Shown: piece by piece, positions 1-6,354 of the stretch
Position numbering within the stretch: position 1 is the first letter of the stretch
Layout of the letters: each line of letters opens with the position of its first letter
NCBI GenBank assembly: GCA_027317105.1
Contig: DAHVFH010000221.1
Span: 1-10,544 of the forward strand
Direction of reading: 5' to 3'
From: Cytophagales bacterium
GTDB taxonomy: Bacteria; Bacteroidota; Bacteroidia; Cytophagales; Cyclobacteriaceae
DNA: 10,544 bases
Translations under genes and position numbers: made by a program
Notes under the pieces: generated by a model
Database searches by the model: none
Told to the model about the DNA's origin: nothing
Seen by the model: the letters and a program-made list of their open reading frames with translations, nothing else

Positions 1-57
1 AAAAGCCTTTAGGAATTCTACCTCCTGGCGTTTTAATTTAACTGTCATCCTTTTCAT
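1..57 (-). CDS. 5' end of an unidentified gene, cut by the window edge
   Basis: Reading the minus strand from position 57 gives an open frame from ATG to the window edge, beginning MKRMTVKLKRQEVEF and running 19 codons. The composition (basic, then amphipathic) is compatible with a real N-terminus, and the gene would run in the same direction as the cold-shock gene upstream of it, 124 bp away. A second in-frame ATG at codon 4 (46-48) could be the true start. Nineteen residues are too few to identify a family, and no Shine-Dalgarno sequence is visible. It could also be a chance open frame. Confidence 0.4.
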   Translation of the reverse strand, partial: MKRMTVKLKRQEVEFLKAF

Positions 58-66
58 CTGATATAA

Positions 67-88
67 TTTGACCGTTAAAGTAGTCAAA
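67..88. promoter_or_regulatory. Inverted repeat TTTGAC-N10-GTCAAA upstream of the left-edge gene
   Basis: TTTGAC at 67-72 and GTCAAA at 83-88 form a perfect 6-bp inverted repeat with a 10-base centre, 9 bp upstream of the ATG at 57 (minus strand). The position fits an operator for the left-edge gene. Six-base arms in AT-rich DNA can arise by chance, so this is only a candidate. Confidence 0.2.
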
Positions 89-181
89 ATAATCAAATGT
101 TGCTAAATTAATTTGTTAAAACACTAGTAAGGAGAACCCTCTACTCTTTTGCGATAAAAGCATTGTGACTTGAGTTTTAAC

Positions 182-640
182 CTAGCTTGTCAATTTCACC
201 CTTACGGCACTGAAGCCTTTGGGGCCGCGTTCCACTTCAAAGGATACTTTGTCGTTTTCTTTCACGGCTTCGGTTAGTTGGTTGACATGCACAAAAATGC
301 TTTCCTGCGATTGTAAGTCTTTGATGAATCCATAACCCTTGGCTTCATTAAAAAAAGTAATTTTTCCTTTGCGGAAAGCATCGGCAGGGTTGTCTTCCAC
401 ATTGTTGCGGGCACCAATAACAATGTCATCTACGTTTATGGTCCTTTTCTTGTTAACATCAGGAGGGGTGGAGGTGATATTGCCGTATTCATCTACGTAG
501 GCCATCATATCTTCCAGGCTAGTGCCGGCTTTGGCGTTATTGGCTTTCCGTTCTTCTTTCCGCTGTTCTTTTTCCTTTCTTTTTTGAGCTTTCTTTTTTT
601 CCGCTTCTTTTTTGCTGTACGTCTCTTGTGATTTGGCCAT
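182..640 (-). CDS. Cold-shock-domain protein with a charged N-terminal extension
   Basis: This 152-residue protein should bind single-stranded RNA or DNA in the cytoplasm as an RNA chaperone. The cold-shock domain occupies about residues 90-150. RNP1 is KGYGFI (101-106) and RNP2 is SIFVH (114-118), and the aromatic residues that stack on bases are present. Residues 1-40 are almost entirely Lys, Glu and Arg and are probably helical or disordered; residues 41-89 form a linker. Classic CspA proteins have only about 70 residues, so half of this protein is extension. Similar extended cold-shock proteins are common in Bacteroidota. The start at 640 is the only ATG that keeps the whole basic extension, and no Shine-Dalgarno sequence precedes it. 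A leader of roughly 80 bases from the candidate promoter at 728-735 would suit post-transcriptional control. The family call is firm; the physiological role (cold or general RNA metabolism) is inferred. Confidence 0.93.
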   Translation of the reverse strand: MAKSQETYSKKEAEKKKAQKRKEKEQRKEERKANNAKAGTSLEDMMAYVDEYGNITSTPPDVNKKRTINVDDIVIGARNNVEDNPADAFRKGKITFFNEAKGYGFIKDLQSQESIFVHVNQLTEAVKENDKVSFEVERGPKGFSAVRVKLTS

Positions 641-727
641 CGGTTGTTTAAGTTTTTTCAGTTATTTAACGCTCCTCGCCAATGGGATGAAAAGGTGATC
701 AGTTTTCAGCATAGTGGAAAGGATATG

Positions 728-735
728 CAAAGGTA
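728..735 (-). promoter_or_regulatory. Candidate -7 element (TACCTTTG) for the cold-shock gene
   Basis: On the minus strand, 735 to 728 reads TACCTTTG, an exact match to the Bacteroidota -7 consensus TAnnTTTG. The expected -33 TTG is poor: only TTA lies about 20 bases upstream. Transcription would start near 721 and give a leader of about 80 bases before the ATG at 640. An inverted repeat, ATGCAA (725-730) and TTGCAT (744-749), brackets the element and may be an operator. Confidence 0.45.
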
Positions 736-828
736 CATTATCATTGCATGTTTCGTAATGATTTTTGCTCCTCGGGGTACTTTTTTCATACAAAGACGCT
801 CCGATTTGATCGATAACCTTACATTTTA

Positions 829-858
829 TTTGAATCATTGACATTCTTTTTCAATTTG
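829..858 (+). promoter_or_regulatory. Weak candidate promoter for the solute-binding protein gene
   Basis: TTTG at 829-832 and TCAATTTG at 851-858 (one mismatch to TAnnTTTG) are separated by 18 bases, close to the 19 of the Bacteroidota consensus. Transcription would start about 10 bases before the ATG at 875. The rest of 641-874 shows no convincing gene. Confidence 0.3.
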
Positions 859-874
859 AAAAAAAGATTCTACC

Positions 875-1705
875 ATGAAAAATGTATTCCCCCTCGTCCT
901 CGTCATAATCTCAAATATGGTTTTCGCACAGAAATATTCTGGCGACAGTTGGGCAACAGTGAAAAGCAAAGGAAGTGGTACTTTGGGTGTGGTCTATTAT
1001 CCCCAAGCCGGGCTGATCTACGAAGAAGGGGGCAAGATGAAAGGGGTTTGTGCCGAACTTCTGAACGAGTTCACTTCATTTGTGCAAACAAAATACGGCA
1101 AAAGTATCACCGTCAAATATTTAGGAGCTGAAAATGTATTTAACGATTTTTTAAAAGTCTGCCAATCGACATCCAATATATTGGGTGTAACTAACGTAAC
1201 GGTAACAGATGAACGGAAGAATCTGATGAAATTCACTCCGGCTTTTTTGTCGAACCAGGAAACGCTTATTACGCATAAAGATGCGCCAACCGTGGATAAT
1301 CTAAAAAATATTTCGACTGATTTAGCCGGTTACACGGCTAAGGTGATTTCAGGCAGCGTTCATGTAAAGTATATGGAGGCGGTAAAACACGAAAATTTTC
1401 CAGCACTAAATATTACGTATGGCCCTTCTGGCCCGGAAATCCTGAAAGAAATAAGTGCCAACCCCAAAGTGTTTACGATTTTGGATTTCACAGAATATGT
1501 GGACGCCACCAGGAAGCAGCTTCCCATTAAGCGACAGAACGTAGCCATCGGTATTCCACAGGAACTTGCTTTCGCCATGGCCAAGCAAACGGACTGGGAT
1601 AAGATATGGAAGGAATTTCTGACACCCGAATTCCGCAAAAGTGAGAAGTACCGTAAAATTATTGCGGCTAATCTGGGCGGGGCCTATCTCAGTGTGTTGA
1701 AATAG
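875..1705 (+). CDS. Exported solute-binding protein, SBP_bac_3-like
   Basis: The 276-residue product begins with a signal peptide: Met-Lys-Asn, a hydrophobic core (residues 4-16), and a cleavage site after VFA at residue 18, leaving Gln as the mature N-terminus. The mature part has the look of a family 3 periplasmic amino-acid-type binding protein: a Gly-rich first strand (LGVVYYPQAGLIYEEGG), a mid-protein T-D-E-R-K-x-x-x-F stretch like the segment where these proteins contact ligand, and a C-terminal run of helices. The length (about 260 after cleavage) is normal for the family. No ABC permease or ATPase gene is nearby, so it may feed a transporter encoded elsewhere or act as an extracytoplasmic sensor. 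There is no lipobox Cys, so it is predicted to be soluble in the periplasm. The ligand cannot be named. The fold assignment is likely; the transport role is inferred. Confidence 0.8.
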   Translation: MKNVFPLVLVIISNMVFAQKYSGDSWATVKSKGSGTLGVVYYPQAGLIYEEGGKMKGVCAELLNEFTSFVQTKYGKSITVKYLGAENVFNDFLKVCQSTSNILGVTNVTVTDERKNLMKFTPAFLSNQETLITHKDAPTVDNLKNISTDLAGYTAKVISGSVHVKYMEAVKHENFPALNITYGPSGPEILKEISANPKVFTILDFTEYVDATRKQLPIKRQNVAIGIPQELAFAMAKQTDWDKIWKEFLTPEFRKSEKYRKIIAANLGGAYLSVLK

Positions 1706-1769
1706 AACCGTTTAAGCTAGCAGTTTTTGATTTTATCCAATTGAACCCCTAGACTAATCGACACATTTG

Positions 1770-1793
1770 TTAATTTGCACATCGACAAATTAA
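1770..1793 (+). promoter_or_regulatory. Near-consensus -7 element inside a perfect inverted repeat upstream of lpdA
   Basis: TTAATTTG (1770-1777) differs from TAnnTTTG at one base and ends 25 bases before the lpdA ATG. It is also the left arm of a perfect 8-bp inverted repeat with CAAATTAA (1786-1793) and an 8-base centre. No -33 TTG is seen at the right spacing. The arrangement would suit a dimeric repressor covering the transcription start, but the AT-rich sequence makes chance possible. Confidence 0.35.
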
Positions 1794-1802
1794 TAAATCA
1801 TC

Positions 1803-3203
1803 ATGCAATACAATGTAACGGTAATCGGCTCTGGTCCTGGAGGGTACGTGGCAGCAATTCGTTGTGCCCAGTTGGGTTTCAAAACTGCTATCATCGAAAA
1901 ATACAGTACGCTTGGAGGCACTTGCCTTAATGTGGGATGTATTCCTTCCAAAGCACTTCTCGATTCCACGGAGCATTTTCATAATGCCGCCCATACGTTT
2001 AAAGAACATGGAATAGACATCTCTGCGCCTAAGGTAAACTTTAAGCAAATGATTGCGCGCAAAAGCGATGTGGTGAAACAAAATGTGGATGGCATCGCTT
2101 TTCTGATGAAGAAAAATAAAATTGATGTGTTGACAGGGGTTGGATCATTCGTAGATAAAAATACAATTAAGGTAACGACCAAAGACGGAAAAGAGACCAC
2201 CGTCACCACCGACAATATAATCATTGCCACAGGCTCTAAACCGACTGCGCTTCCCTTTGCCCCTTTCGATAAAAAAAGAATTATTTCCAGTACTGAAGCT
2301 CTTGAATTAAAGGAAGTGCCGAAGCATTTGATTATCATTGGTGGAGGCGTGATCGGGATGGAGTTGGGTTCGGTGTATGCCCGTATTGGCTCAAAAGTTT
2401 CGGTAGTAGAATATCTGGATAGCCTTATTCCCACCATGGACGCTACCATGGGAAAAGAGTTGTTGAAATCAACCAAAAAATTGGGAATGGATTTTTATCT
2501 CGGCCATAAGGTTACAGCCGTGGAAAACAAAGGAAAGGAAGTAGTGCTGAAAGCGGAGCCCAAAAATGGCGGTGCTGCCATTGAGTTAAAGGGTGACTAC
2601 TGCTTGGTGAGCGTGGGTCGCAGGCCCTTTACCGATGGGCTGGGGCTGGAGAAAGTGGGTATCGAATTGGATAAAGGAAAAATTCCGGTTGATGATCACC
2701 TGAAAACCAAAGTCGATAACATTTATGCGATAGGTGACGTGATTCGTGGTGCGATGCTTGCCCATAAAGCGGAAGAAGAAGGCGTGTATGTGGCCGAGCG
2801 ATTGGCTGGTCAGAAGCCACACATTAATTATTTACTGATTCCGGGCGTGGTGTACACCTGGCCCGAGGTAGCCAGTGTTGGCTACACCGAAGAACAACTG
2901 AAAGAACAAGGCCGTGCTTACAAAACAGGTAGTTTTCCATACAAAGCCTTGGGTCGCGCCCGTGCTTCTATGGATCTTGATGGCTTGGTAAAGATCCTTG
3001 CCGATAAAGCCACGGATGAAATATTAGGCGTTCATATTATCGGGGCTCGCGCTGCCGATATGATCGCGGCTGGTGTGGTGGCGATGGAATTCCGCGCCTC
3101 GGCTGAAGATGTGGCGCGCATGAGCCATGCCCACCCTACTTATATGGAAGCGGTGAAGGAAGCATGCATGGCAGCAACAGCAAATAGGCCGATACATATG
3201 TAG
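1803..3203 (+). CDS. lpdA: Dihydrolipoyl dehydrogenase (E3)
   Basis: This FAD flavoprotein reoxidises dihydrolipoyl groups of the pyruvate, 2-oxoglutarate and branched-chain 2-oxoacid dehydrogenase complexes (or the glycine cleavage system), passing electrons to NAD+. The 466 residues match the usual length. Visible parts are the N-terminal FAD dinucleotide fold GSGPGG (9-14), the redox-active disulfide in GGTCLNVGCIPSK (Cys41 and Cys46), the NAD-binding fold GGGVIGME (180-187), the second FAD motif ending in AIGD, and the C-terminal dimerisation domain with the catalytic HAHPTYME (His444 and Glu449). No key residue is missing. No E1 or E2 gene is in the window, so which complex it serves is unknown. 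The ATG at 1803 begins right at the first beta strand, and no alternative start fits better. The short 97-bp gap after the binding-protein gene contains its own promoter-like element, so the two need not be co-transcribed. Confidence 0.97.
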   Translation: MQYNVTVIGSGPGGYVAAIRCAQLGFKTAIIEKYSTLGGTCLNVGCIPSKALLDSTEHFHNAAHTFKEHGIDISAPKVNFKQMIARKSDVVKQNVDGIAFLMKKNKIDVLTGVGSFVDKNTIKVTTKDGKETTVTTDNIIIATGSKPTALPFAPFDKKRIISSTEALELKEVPKHLIIIGGGVIGMELGSVYARIGSKVSVVEYLDSLIPTMDATMGKELLKSTKKLGMDFYLGHKVTAVENKGKEVVLKAEPKNGGAAIELKGDYCLVSVGRRPFTDGLGLEKVGIELDKGKIPVDDHLKTKVDNIYAIGDVIRGAMLAHKAEEEGVYVAERLAGQKPHINYLLIPGVVYTWPEVASVGYTEEQLKEQGRAYKTGSFPYKALGRARASMDLDGLVKILADKATDEILGVHIIGARAADMIAAGVVAMEFRASAEDVARMSHAHPTYMEAVKEACMAATANRPIHM

Positions 3204-3210
3204 CATTGGT

Positions 3211-3238
3211 AGCCACAGATTACACAGATGAACACAGA
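3211..3238 (+). repeat. Left terminal inverted repeat of the GxxExxY cassette
   Basis: The repeat begins AGCC and contains three CACAGAT heptamers separated by 2 and 3 bases. It matches the reverse complement of 3641-3668 at 24 of 28 positions, and all four differences are transitions. It starts 7 bp after the lpdA stop. The ATG of the broken GxxExxY gene (3228-3230) lies inside it. Confidence 0.8.
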
Positions 3239-3624
3239 TCCGAAATCTACAGAATTTCTTTTTAAAGAAGAGACTTACGAAATTATTGGAATCTGAATGG
3301 ATGTCCATCGGACCTTAGGGCATGGCTTTCTAGAGATAGTTTACAAAGATGCCATTGAACTAGAGGTCAAAGGAAGGGAATTGCCTTATAATAGGGAAAG
3401 AGAATACAAAATTGAGTACAAGGGAACGATTCTTCACTCATAAGTTTTTTGCAGACTTCGTATTATTCGACAAAATAATTTTAGAAGTAAAAGCAGCTGA
3501 AGGAGGAATCGCTGATGATCAAATTGCACAAACACTCAATTACCTAAAAGCATCAGGTTGTAAAATTGGCTTGGTGGTGAATTTTGGAAGAAGCAGGCTT
3601 GAATACAAAAGACTCATTTTTTAA
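3228..3624 (+). pseudogene. GxxExxY family protein (PDDEXK-like), broken by a stop and a frameshift
   Basis: Joined across two lesions, the reading frame gives about 131 residues that fit the GxxExxY family throughout. The pieces are an N-terminus MNTDPKSTEFLFKEETYEI, then DVHRTLGHGFLEIVY with the signature G-x-x-E-x-x-Y at 3324-3344, then FFADFVLFDKIILEVKA, which looks like the D...E-x-K core of a PD-(D/E)XK fold, and a normal C-terminus ending RLEYKRLIF. Codon 23 is TGA (3294-3296), where relatives often have Cys or another small residue. One extra base near 3437-3438 then shifts the frame at the His-Lys before FFADF; the first frame stops at 3441-3443. A downstream ATG-like fragment (3412-3624) is just the 3' part in the shifted frame. 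The function of the intact family is not established; nuclease-like folding suggests nucleic acid work. Sequencing error is an alternative for either lesion. Confidence 0.85.
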
Positions 3625-3640
3625 AAGCCAATCAGCATAG

Positions 3641-3668
3641 TCTGTGCTTATCTGTGCAATCCGTGGCT
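3641..3668 (-). repeat. Right terminal inverted repeat, overlapping the end of the DUF4105 gene
   Basis: This is the partner of 3211-3238 (24 of 28 matches as reverse complement) and has the same three-heptamer layout with 2- and 3-base spacers. Positions 3648-3668 are also coding on the minus strand: they give the last six residues, SHGLHR, and the TAA stop of the DUF4105 protein. Confidence 0.8.
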
Positions 3669-4817
3669 GTAATTTATCAATGCTCTAAACAAAATCACAC
3701 CCACCATTGGCATCAAATAAACATTCATTGCTTGGGGGAGGAAATACCAAGAAGCAAGAAGCAGAGCACTCAAAATCGTAGTAGCTAAAAAATAATTCCT
3801 AATCCAAACCAGTTTTTTCTTCAGCATCAAAGCAACAGCTACCATCACATGAGTAGGCAATGCCCAAAGTAGATTAAAATTATTCGCAGCAGCTTTGTGG
3901 TCAGTCATCGTCCAGAGTAGGAGGAGTAATGTGCCTAACAATCCCAAAACAGAGAACAGGATAATATCAAACCAGGTTGAAAGTTTTTTCCGCTGCCAAT
4001 CGCGCCACGTGAGAAAAGAAGCGAAGCCAAGAAATAGCCCAAAAATAATCCAGGGATGATACCAATGAAAGGGTGCTTTCTCCGGCTCGGGTTCATAAGT
4101 GATTATTTTTTCTTTTACCAAAGGCTGACCGCTGCCTTCGTTAGTTGCATGATCGAATGAACTTTCAATGTAATCGGGAAGGAACATATACTCAAAGGGT
4201 CGCGCTTTTTTGTCCATCGGCAATCCAAGACAAATGTCGATGCCCAAATCGCCCCACGGCTGCTGGTGCAAATAAAGATCCGTTAGGTCGCGGATGGTAT
4301 AATGGGTTTTAATGAATGAGCTGTCAAATGCAACCTCTTTTTTTAATACTAATCTAAATGCATCTCGAACTTTGGTGGCACAGTTGTTATAAAAATAATC
4401 GTAGCGATAAAATTTGTTTTCAGGTTGAATGTTCCAGATGAGAAAATCAAAAATCTTTTGCTTTTGCTCGCCATTGAGGTTGATTATTTGCTCGTGGACA
4501 AACCGGTGATGTTCAACATAATAATTAAGAAAGTCTGAATAATTATAGGCATCCACCATGTAGTTGAGATTGCCCCTGGTGAAGTTGAGGTAAAAATTAG
4601 GTTGATTGAAATCGAAGACACCGTAATTGAAAAAAACATCGATGTGGCCAGCGGAATCATAAACTCGGATGCCACTGTGACCAAAAGCAGAATAGAGCTC
4701 TTCCTGAGAAGGCCCCATAGTGATCACAGAGATTTCAGCTTTACCAGTGAGTATGGGGGCTTGCGAAAAGCAGAGCGAAGTCGCAAACATTGAAATCAGA
4801 AAAAAAATATTCTTCAT
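3648..4817 (-). CDS. DUF4105 (Lnb N-terminal periplasmic domain) membrane protein
   Basis: The 389-residue protein starts with a signal-like hydrophobic segment (residues 4-18, ending CFSQ) and then has an exported domain with the conserved features of DUF4105, which is related to the N-terminal domain of lipoprotein N-acyltransferase Lnb. These are FGHSGIR (His47), FNYGVFDF (63-70), RGNLNYMV (81-88) and YNNCATKVRD with Cys146. His47 and Cys146 are plausible catalytic residues by analogy with Cys/His acyltransferases and NlpC/P60-like folds; that is inference. From about residue 255, five hydrophobic segments anchor the protein in the inner membrane, so the catalytic domain faces the periplasm. 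The length is usual for Bacteroidota members. The last six codons lie in the right inverted repeat of the neighbouring cassette, so the native C-terminus may have been changed. A role in lipoprotein or envelope modification is possible but unproven. Confidence 0.85.
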   Translation of the reverse strand: MKNIFFLISMFATSLCFSQAPILTGKAEISVITMGPSQEELYSAFGHSGIRVYDSAGHIDVFFNYGVFDFNQPNFYLNFTRGNLNYMVDAYNYSDFLNYYVEHHRFVHEQIINLNGEQKQKIFDFLIWNIQPENKFYRYDYFYNNCATKVRDAFRLVLKKEVAFDSSFIKTHYTIRDLTDLYLHQQPWGDLGIDICLGLPMDKKARPFEYMFLPDYIESSFDHATNEGSGQPLVKEKIITYEPEPEKAPFHWYHPWIIFGLFLGFASFLTWRDWQRKKLSTWFDIILFSVLGLLGTLLLLLWTMTDHKAAANNFNLLWALPTHVMVAVALMLKKKLVWIRNYFLATTILSALLLASWYFLPQAMNVYLMPMVGVILFRALINYSHGLHR

Positions 4818-4905
4818 AAGAATCGCACGACTACCGTAAAGTAAAGAAATACATTTTCAAAGGTCACATAATAAAAAATACATATAAGCTATCCAAGACA
4901 GTCAT

Positions 4906-4938
4906 CCCTCTCCACCGCGGGGAGGGAACGAGGGTGAA
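4906..4938. repeat. REP-like palindrome in the divergent intergenic region
   Basis: CCCTCTCC (4906-4913) can pair with GGGGAGGG (4919-4926), with one G-T wobble, around a short loop, followed by AACGAGGGTGA. This GC-rich stem in an AT-rich spacer resembles the small dispersed hairpins with CCCTCTCC and AGGGTGAG blocks found between genes in many Bacteroidota and other genomes. Only one copy is present in the window, so its repetitive nature is inferred. It lies between two divergent genes, so a terminator role is unlikely. Confidence 0.45.
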
Positions 4939-4995
4939 GCGAAATATTCGCCCGAAGATAAAACAAATCGTTTTTGAAAAAGTAATTTTGAAGCG

Positions 4996-6018
4996 ATGAA
5001 TAAGAGAATGGCTGATGGCCTTAATTTTTTAAGCAAGCAAACACCTTCGCGCTTTTTCAACGCTGCCAGCGTATATTCCAGCTTTCAGGCGACTAAATGG
5101 ACGGGTTCGGTCAAACATCACGGAATGCCGATCAGTATTTCCATCGAGCCGACCACTTCTTGCAATTTACGTTGCCCCGAATGCCCAAGTGGATTGCGGT
5201 CATTCACCAGGCCAACAGGAATGATGAATAAGGAACTATTTGAATCGGTGATGAACCAACTTGCCCCTACACTTTCTTATCTCATCTTTTACTTTCAAGG
5301 AGAACCCTATTTGCATCCCAATTTGCTTGAGATGGTGCGAATGGCCGCTCAACAAAAAATCTATACGGCCACTTCTACGAACGCTCATTTTCTTACGGAT
5401 GAAATCGCAAAGAAAACCATTGAATCCGGGTTAGATCGGTTGATCATTTCCCTTGACGGGACCACGCAAGAAACGTATCAATCGTACCGCATTGGCGGGA
5501 AACTGGATAAAGTTATTGAAGGAGCGAAAAATATTTTGCGTTGGAAAAAGGAATTAAAATCGAAAACACCGCATGTGATTTTTCAATTTCTGGTGGTACG
5601 CCACAACGAACACCAGATTGACGAGGTAAAGAAATTGGCCAAAGAACTTGGTGTAGACGAAGTAAAGTTAAAGACAGCGCAAATTTATGATTTTGAAAAC
5701 GGCTCGGATCTAATTCCGGTCAACGATAAATTTTCACGCTACAAAAAAAAATCGGATGGGCATTATGCAATTAAAAGCGGCTTGCTTGATGAATGCTGGA
5801 AAATGTGGCACAGTTGCGTAATAACCTGGGATGGAAAGGTAGTACCCTGCTGTTTCGATAAAGACGCGCATTTTGTATTAGGCGACTTGACCAAAAGCTC
5901 TTTTAAAGAAATCTGGGAAGGACGAAAGTATCTTGATTTCAGAAATTCATTGTTCACTTCGCGGTCTGAAATTGAAATGTGCCGCAATTGTACCGAAGGC
6001 GCAAAAGTATTCGCATAA
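4996..6018 (+). CDS. Radical SAM/SPASM domain protein of unknown substrate
   Basis: The 340-residue protein has the radical SAM 4Fe-4S motif CNLRCPEC (Cys56, Cys60, Cys63) after a beta strand ISISIEPTTS, followed by the S-adenosylmethionine-binding GEPYLHP segment and the LIISLDG strand. The C-terminal SPASM region has Cys267, Cys274, Cys285, Cys286, Cys329 and Cys332 for auxiliary clusters, including the WDGKVVPCCFD segment typical of SPASM proteins. Such enzymes use a 5'-deoxyadenosyl radical to modify peptides or small molecules. The first 45 residues contain no recognisable peptide-binding (RRE) domain. No obvious precursor peptide is next to it, although a 41-codon frame lies downstream. 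ATG at 4996 is used; a second in-frame ATG at 5008 is possible. It is divergent from the DUF4105 gene and ends just before a hairpin terminator, so it is probably a single-gene unit. Family certain, substrate unknown. Confidence 0.9.
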   Translation: MNKRMADGLNFLSKQTPSRFFNAASVYSSFQATKWTGSVKHHGMPISISIEPTTSCNLRCPECPSGLRSFTRPTGMMNKELFESVMNQLAPTLSYLIFYFQGEPYLHPNLLEMVRMAAQQKIYTATSTNAHFLTDEIAKKTIESGLDRLIISLDGTTQETYQSYRIGGKLDKVIEGAKNILRWKKELKSKTPHVIFQFLVVRHNEHQIDEVKKLAKELGVDEVKLKTAQIYDFENGSDLIPVNDKFSRYKKKSDGHYAIKSGLLDECWKMWHSCVITWDGKVVPCCFDKDAHFVLGDLTKSSFKEIWEGRKYLDFRNSLFTSRSEIEMCRNCTEGAKVFA

Positions 6019-6057
6019 TTCTTGGGGGTAGCTCACCGATCCCAAGAAGATTTCTTT
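6019..6057 (+). terminator. Candidate intrinsic terminator after the radical SAM gene
   Basis: TTCTTGGG (6019-6026) and CCCAAGAA (6041-6048) form a perfect 8-bp stem with a 14-base loop, starting at the base after the TAA stop, and are followed by GATTTCTTT. The T-rich tail is imperfect and the loop is long, so strength is uncertain. Confidence 0.55.
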
Positions 6058-6354
6058 ACAAAAGCTTATTCTCCAGCCATTACATTTAAGCCTGATCTCA
6101 AATTGAGAACGAGCTTAAAGAACATCGCATGGAAAAGCACAACAGATATCAGGCACATAAGGAACATAGCTCACAAATTTTAGTTGGTTATGCAAAGGAA
6201 GGCAGGTTTCGTCATAGCGCTTTGGTAGAGATTAGCGAATTAATGCGGATGTAAGTTTTATAAAGGTTCTGTGCTGGAGGATAAAACAAACAACAGAATT
6301 CTCTTAAAATGAATTTAAAACTATATTGCGCGCACTTTTCTTAAACATATAGTC
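6058..6354. other. Gene-poor spacer between the radical SAM and protease genes
   Basis: About 300 bases with no gene I can identify. All plus-strand frames are broken often except for one 41-codon frame at 6129-6254. The last 50 bases before the protease ATG are AT-rich, with a TATATTG about 25 bases upstream of the start that weakly recalls the Bacteroidota -7 element. No tRNA-like or strongly structured segment is seen. Confidence 0.5.
6129..6254 (+). CDS. Possible 41-residue small protein, doubtful
   Basis: An ATG frame runs 41 codons, rich in His, Lys, Glu and Arg, beginning MEKHNRYQAHKEHSS and ending ISELMRM. It has no Cys, no signal peptide, no membrane segment and no Shine-Dalgarno sequence, and I recognise no family. 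It may be a chance frame or the tail of a decayed gene. Its position after a radical SAM enzyme is the only reason to mention it. Confidence 0.15.
   Translation: MEKHNRYQAHKEHSSQILVGYAKEGRFRHSALVEISELMRM

Larger units (their letters stand above)
3211..3668 (+). mobile_element. Inverted-repeat-bounded cassette carrying a broken GxxExxY gene
   Basis: A 458-bp segment is bounded by 28-bp imperfect inverted repeats (3211-3238 and 3641-3668) and contains a single gene of the GxxExxY family, now inactive. It sits exactly between the 3' ends of two convergent genes. No transposase is encoded and I could not find a clear target-site duplication at the outer edges. The term mobile element is therefore an inference from the boundary repeats and the cassette-like form. 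From memory, GxxExxY genes in environmental bacteria are often bordered by CACAGAT-type repeats, but I cannot verify this here. If the element moves, it would need an enzyme supplied from elsewhere. Confidence 0.5.

Noticed and set aside
644..844. Overlapping short frames on both strands between the cold-shock and binding-protein genes
   Set aside because: They overlap each other and the promoter-like elements, have no domain or signal features and are not protein-like in composition.
838..1131. 97-codon plus-strand frame overlapping the start of the binding-protein gene
   Set aside because: It is a shifted frame of the real gene, rich in Arg and Cys, with no family resemblance.
1979..2476. 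165-codon minus-strand frame inside lpdA
   Set aside because: It is antisense to a fully conserved enzyme gene, and its length reflects codon composition on the other strand.
3412..3624. Independent 70-residue protein
   Set aside because: It is the 3' part of the broken GxxExxY gene; the first residues before the His-Lys are out of the family frame.
4983..4990. TAATTTTG as promoter of the radical SAM gene
   Set aside because: It matches TAnnTTTG but ends 5 bases before the ATG and has no TTG at the right distance; it would place the transcription start at or within the start codon.
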